40,507 nt of DNA from an uncultured Oscillospiraceae bacterium (GTDB taxonomy: Bacteria > Bacillota > Clostridia > Oscillospirales > Oscillospiraceae): the NCBI GenBank assembly GCA_944387785.1, contig CALXGG010000006.1, forward strand, positions 1-40,507, written 5' to 3'. Both the position numbers and the translations under genes were made by a program. The notes below the pieces were generated by a model. The model was not told where the DNA came from. It saw only the letters and a list, made by a program, of their open reading frames with translations, and searched no databases. How positions within the stretch are numbered: position 1 is the first letter of the stretch; each line of letters begins with the position of its first letter. Positions 38,032-40,507 of this stretch are shown here, one piece after another.

Positions 38032-40507
38032 TCAGGCCAGGAACTGCTCCAGGGGCCGCTTTTCCTCCAGGGCGGCCATGACCTGGGCCATGGCGGACAC
38101 GTCGCCCACCAGGTTCACGCCGCAGAACCTGCCATTGAGGAAATAGTACCGGGCCAGATGTCCCTTGGCGTCATCCCGCAGCTCCAGGGTGCGGTAGGCC
38201 TGCCCCGGCTTCTTTCCGGGATCGCCCAGGGAGAACACCTCGGTGCCCATGCCGTGGAAGGACAGTACCGGCTCGATGGGCGCGTAGTCCGCCAGGTCGC
38301 CGGCAGCCCGGGCGCCGGCCACCTTGCCCTGGGCCTGGGCCTCCGGCCAGAGGGCGTAGTTCACACCCTTAAACTGGGCGCAGTCGCCGCAGGCGAATAC
38401 GCCGGGTACGCTGGTCTCCATGGCCTTGTCCACCACGATGGCCCGGTCCACGGCCAGCCCCGCCGCCTTGGCAAGGGCCACGTTGGCCCGGACGCCGCAG
38501 GATACGATCACCAGCTGGGCGGGGATCACCTCCCCACTGCCCAGCTTCACGCCGCTGGTCGCCCCATCGCCCTCGATGGCGTCAATCTTCACGCCCAGCT
38601 CCACCCGGACGCCGGACTGGGCGCACTTCTCCAGCAGCAGCGCCGCCGCCGCGTCGTCCAGCTGCCGGCCCATCAGGGCGGGGGCCAGCTCCAGCACCGT
38701 CACCTCGCTGCCGCTCTTTCTAAGCTCCCAGGCGGCCTCCAGGCCCAGCACGCCGCCGCCGATGACCACCGCCTGGCGGACAGCGCCCATGGCCTGGACC
38801 TTCTCCACGTCGGCGATCCGCCGGATGGCCACCACGCCCGCTTTTTCCCGGCCCTCGATGGGCGGGATGAAGCTCTCGCTGCCCAGGGCCAGGATCAGCT
38901 TGGTGTAGCGTACCTGCTCTCCCCCGTCCAGGGTGACGGTGTGGGCGGCGGTGTCGATGGCCTGGGCCGTCCGGCCCAGCATCTGGGTGATGGACCGGGC
39001 CTCATACCACCCGGCGGGATGGAGGGCCATCTGCTCCTCGGTAAGGCCGGAGAGCATGGCCTTGGTGAGCATGGGCCGCTGGTAGGCGGGACCCTCGTTG
39101 GAGATCAGGATGATCTTGCCGGTGGCATCCCGATCCCGGATGGCCTCCGCCGCACTGACGCCGGCGCAGCCGTTGCCCAGGATCACATAGGTGTTCCCGG
39201 AATCCTTGCGGAAGGAGGTCTCCTCCACCTCCACCTCCACGAACTTGTCCCGGCCCACGCCGCAGACCGGGCAGGTGTCCAGGGAGGCGTCGAAGATCTC
39301 GCCGCAGACCAGGCACTTCACCAGCTTCCGGGGGCCCCGGCCGGCGGGCTTCTCTTCCTTCTTCACCGGGTCGTAGTAGTCAGGGCCTACGCCGCAGACC
39401 GGGCAGGCCGGCTTGTCGCCGCTGAACACCGCGCCGCAGATCCGGCAGCGGACCAGCTCCGGCTCCTTGGGGGCGGCGGCGGGCGCCTCGGTGACGGGGT
39501 GGAAATGCTCCGGGCCCACCTTGCAGACGGGGCAGACCTCCTCCCCCTCGTCAAATACCGCGCCGCAGACGTCGCAGCGCACCTTGGCCTTGGGGGCCCG
39601 CTGGACGGGCCGCAGGTCCGCCAGCAGCAGCCGGCCGAACTCCGCGCCGTAGGCCCTGGCGTCCGCCAGCTGGCTGTCGTTGGGCTTGAAGCGGACCCGG
39701 AAGCCCTCCACCGTCCGCAGCTTCAGCTGCTTGAGCCGCTCCATGATATGGGGCACGCCCTCGCCGCTCCAGCCGTAGCTGCCGAAGGCGCTGGCCAGCT
39801 TCCCGCCGTGGGTGGCGGCGAACATGCCGGTGGTGAGATCCCAGATGGGCTTGAGGGCCTCCCCCACGATGGTGGGGGTGCCCAGGAGGAAGCCGTCGGC
39901 GTAGAGGAGCTCCTCCCCTACCTTGGCGGCGTCGGCGGTGACCATGTCATAGGCCCGCACGTCGATCTCCCCGGCGGAGCGGATCCCTTCGGCGATGGCC
40001 TCCGCCAGCTGGCCGGTGTAGCCGTAGGCGCTGACGTAGGGGATGATGACCGTGGGCCGGGGATTGGGGTTGATGACCGTGGACCACTTCTCATAGGTCT
40101 CCAGCATCCAGGGGATATCACAGTCCAGCACCGGGCCGTGGCCGGGGCAGATCATCTCCAGGGCCAGAGGCTTCACCCGGCCCAGGGCATCCCGCATGAA
40201 GGACTTGTAGGGCCCGATGATGCAGTCGTAGTAGTACTTGGTGGCCCGGAGGTAGCCCTCGTGGTCCGTCACCTTGCTGGCCAGGATGCCGTCGCAGGCG
40301 TAGTGGGAGCCGAAGGAGTCACAGGTCACCAGGATCTTGTCCTCCCGGATGTAGGTGTACATGGTGTCCGGCCAGTGGAGGTTGGGCACCACCATGAACT
40401 CCAGGGTCTTTCCGTCCAGCTCCAGGGTCTGGCCATCCCGGACGGGGATGGAGTAGAAGTCCCGGTTGACGATCTCCTTGAGGAAGCTGATGGCGCAGCC
40501 GGTGGCT
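38032..40507 (-). CDS. Flavodiiron protein fused to three rubredoxin domains and NADH:rubredoxin reductase (5' end outside window)
   Basis: Flavodiiron proteins reduce O2 or NO in anaerobes. The visible 824 residues lack only the N-terminal part of the metallo-beta-lactamase-like di-iron domain (visible to about 140, with SHYACDGI and ICPGHGP). Next come a flavodoxin domain (about 150-290; IIPYVSAYGYTGQLAEAI, LGTPTIVGEA) and three small rubredoxin-like domains at about 310-425, each CxxC-x10-CxxC (CDVCG/CPVCK, CRICG/CPVCG, CLVCG/CPVCG). The C terminus is an FAD/NAD oxidoreductase with VILGNGCAGVSAAEAI and VVIGGGVLGLEAAWEL. The chain NADH - FAD - three Rd - FMN - di-iron would be on one polypeptide. 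The spacing is shorter than in classic rubredoxin (about 29 residues between Cys pairs). The gene is single at this end of the window. Confidence 0.94.
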   Translation of the reverse strand, partial: ATGCAISFLKEIVNRDFYSIPVRDGQTLELDGKTLEFMVVPNLHWPDTMYTYIREDKILVTCDSFGSHYACDGILASKVTDHEGYLRATKYYYDCIIGPYKSFMRDALGRVKPLALEMICPGHGPVLDCDIPWMLETYEKWSTVINPNPRPTVIIPYVSAYGYTGQLAEAIAEGIRSAGEIDVRAYDMVTADAAKVGEELLYADGFLLGTPTIVGEALKPIWDLTTGMFAATHGGKLASAFGSYGWSGEGVPHIMERLKQLKLRTVEGFRVRFKPNDSQLADARAYGAEFGRLLLADLRPVQRAPKAKVRCDVCGAVFDEGEEVCPVCKVGPEHFHPVTEAPAAAPKEPELVRCRICGAVFSGDKPACPVCGVGPDYYDPVKKEEKPAGRGPRKLVKCLVCGEIFDASLDTCPVCGVGRDKFVEVEVEETSFRKDSGNTYVILGNGCAGVSAAEAIRDRDATGKIILISNEGPAYQRPMLTKAMLSGLTEEQMALHPAGWYEARSITQMLGRTAQAIDTAAHTVTLDGGEQVRYTKLILALGSESFIPPIEGREKAGVVAIRRIADVEKVQAMGAVRQAVVIGGGVLGLEAAWELRKSGSEVTVLELAPALMGRQLDDAAAALLLEKCAQSGVRVELGVKIDAIEGDGATSGVKLGSGEVIPAQLVIVSCGVRANVALAKAAGLAVDRAIVVDKAMETSVPGVFACGDCAQFKGVNYALWPEAQAQGKVAGARAAGDLADYAPIEPVLSFHGMGTEVFSLGDPGKKPGQAYRTLELRDDAKGHLARYYFLNGRFCGVNLVGDVSAMAQVMAALEEKRPLEQFLA

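Overview
The window looks like chromosomal DNA from a GC-rich, spore-forming anaerobe of the class Clostridia, most likely Oscillospiraceae (Flavonifractor/Lawsonibacter/Intestinimonas-like). This placement is an inference. The sequence shows sporulation genes (spoIID-like, spoIIM-like, cotJ, cwlD, a SigH-like sigma factor) next to anaerobe-type metabolism: a flavodiiron NO/O2 reductase fusion, a PPi-type phosphofructokinase and a B12-dependent methionine synthase without a reactivation domain. Coding density is high, promoters are sigma-A-like (TTGACA/TATAAT), and strong GC-rich hairpins separate the transcription units. I saw no tRNA, rRNA, CRISPR array or intact insertion sequence. Most of the window is housekeeping.

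Layout. 1-3.3 kb: 3' end of tyrS, a small unknown gene, and an ABC-F ATPase behind a long leader that ends in an intrinsic terminator. 3.4-5.6 kb (minus): dapA and asd, the lysine/diaminopimelate branch. 5.8-10.9 kb (plus): large SpoIID-like protein, queA, a small membrane protein, tgt (queuosine pathway), yajC and a TIGR04086 membrane protein. 11.1-12.7 kb (minus): xerD and a spoIIM-like gene. 13.2-19.5 kb (plus): metH, ruvC, ruvA, a 56-aa membrane protein, ruvB, an AAA ATPase and an HExxH protein. 19.6-23.5 kb: glmM, SigH-like sigma factor, zinc-ribbon protein, aminotransferase. 23.6-25.5 kb: cotJC and a fused cotJA-cotJB (minus), then cwlD (plus). 25.6-28.7 kb: radA, a 720-bp gap with RNA-like hairpins and a small promoter-driven transcription unit, then a XerC-type recombinase. 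28.8-31.4 kb (minus): ArsR repressor and His-rich metal P-type ATPase. 31.6-34.1 kb: divergent class II aldolase and PPi-type phosphofructokinase. 34.2-37.9 kb (minus): BlaI/M56 pair whose M56 protein carries a large Asp-box-containing extracellular domain. 38.0-40.5 kb (minus): flavodiiron protein fused to three short-spaced rubredoxin domains and an NADH:rubredoxin reductase, cut by the window end.

The items most worth following up are the apparent transcription attenuator of the ABC-F gene, the three-rubredoxin flavodiiron fusion, the BlaI/M56 system with a non-penicillin-binding sensor, the CotJA-CotJB fusion with an apparent internal start, the XerD protein with Arg in place of the catalytic Lys, and the unassigned transcription unit upstream of the second Xer recombinase. 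No completely new multi-gene system is evident. All assignments come from reading motifs by eye, without any database search.
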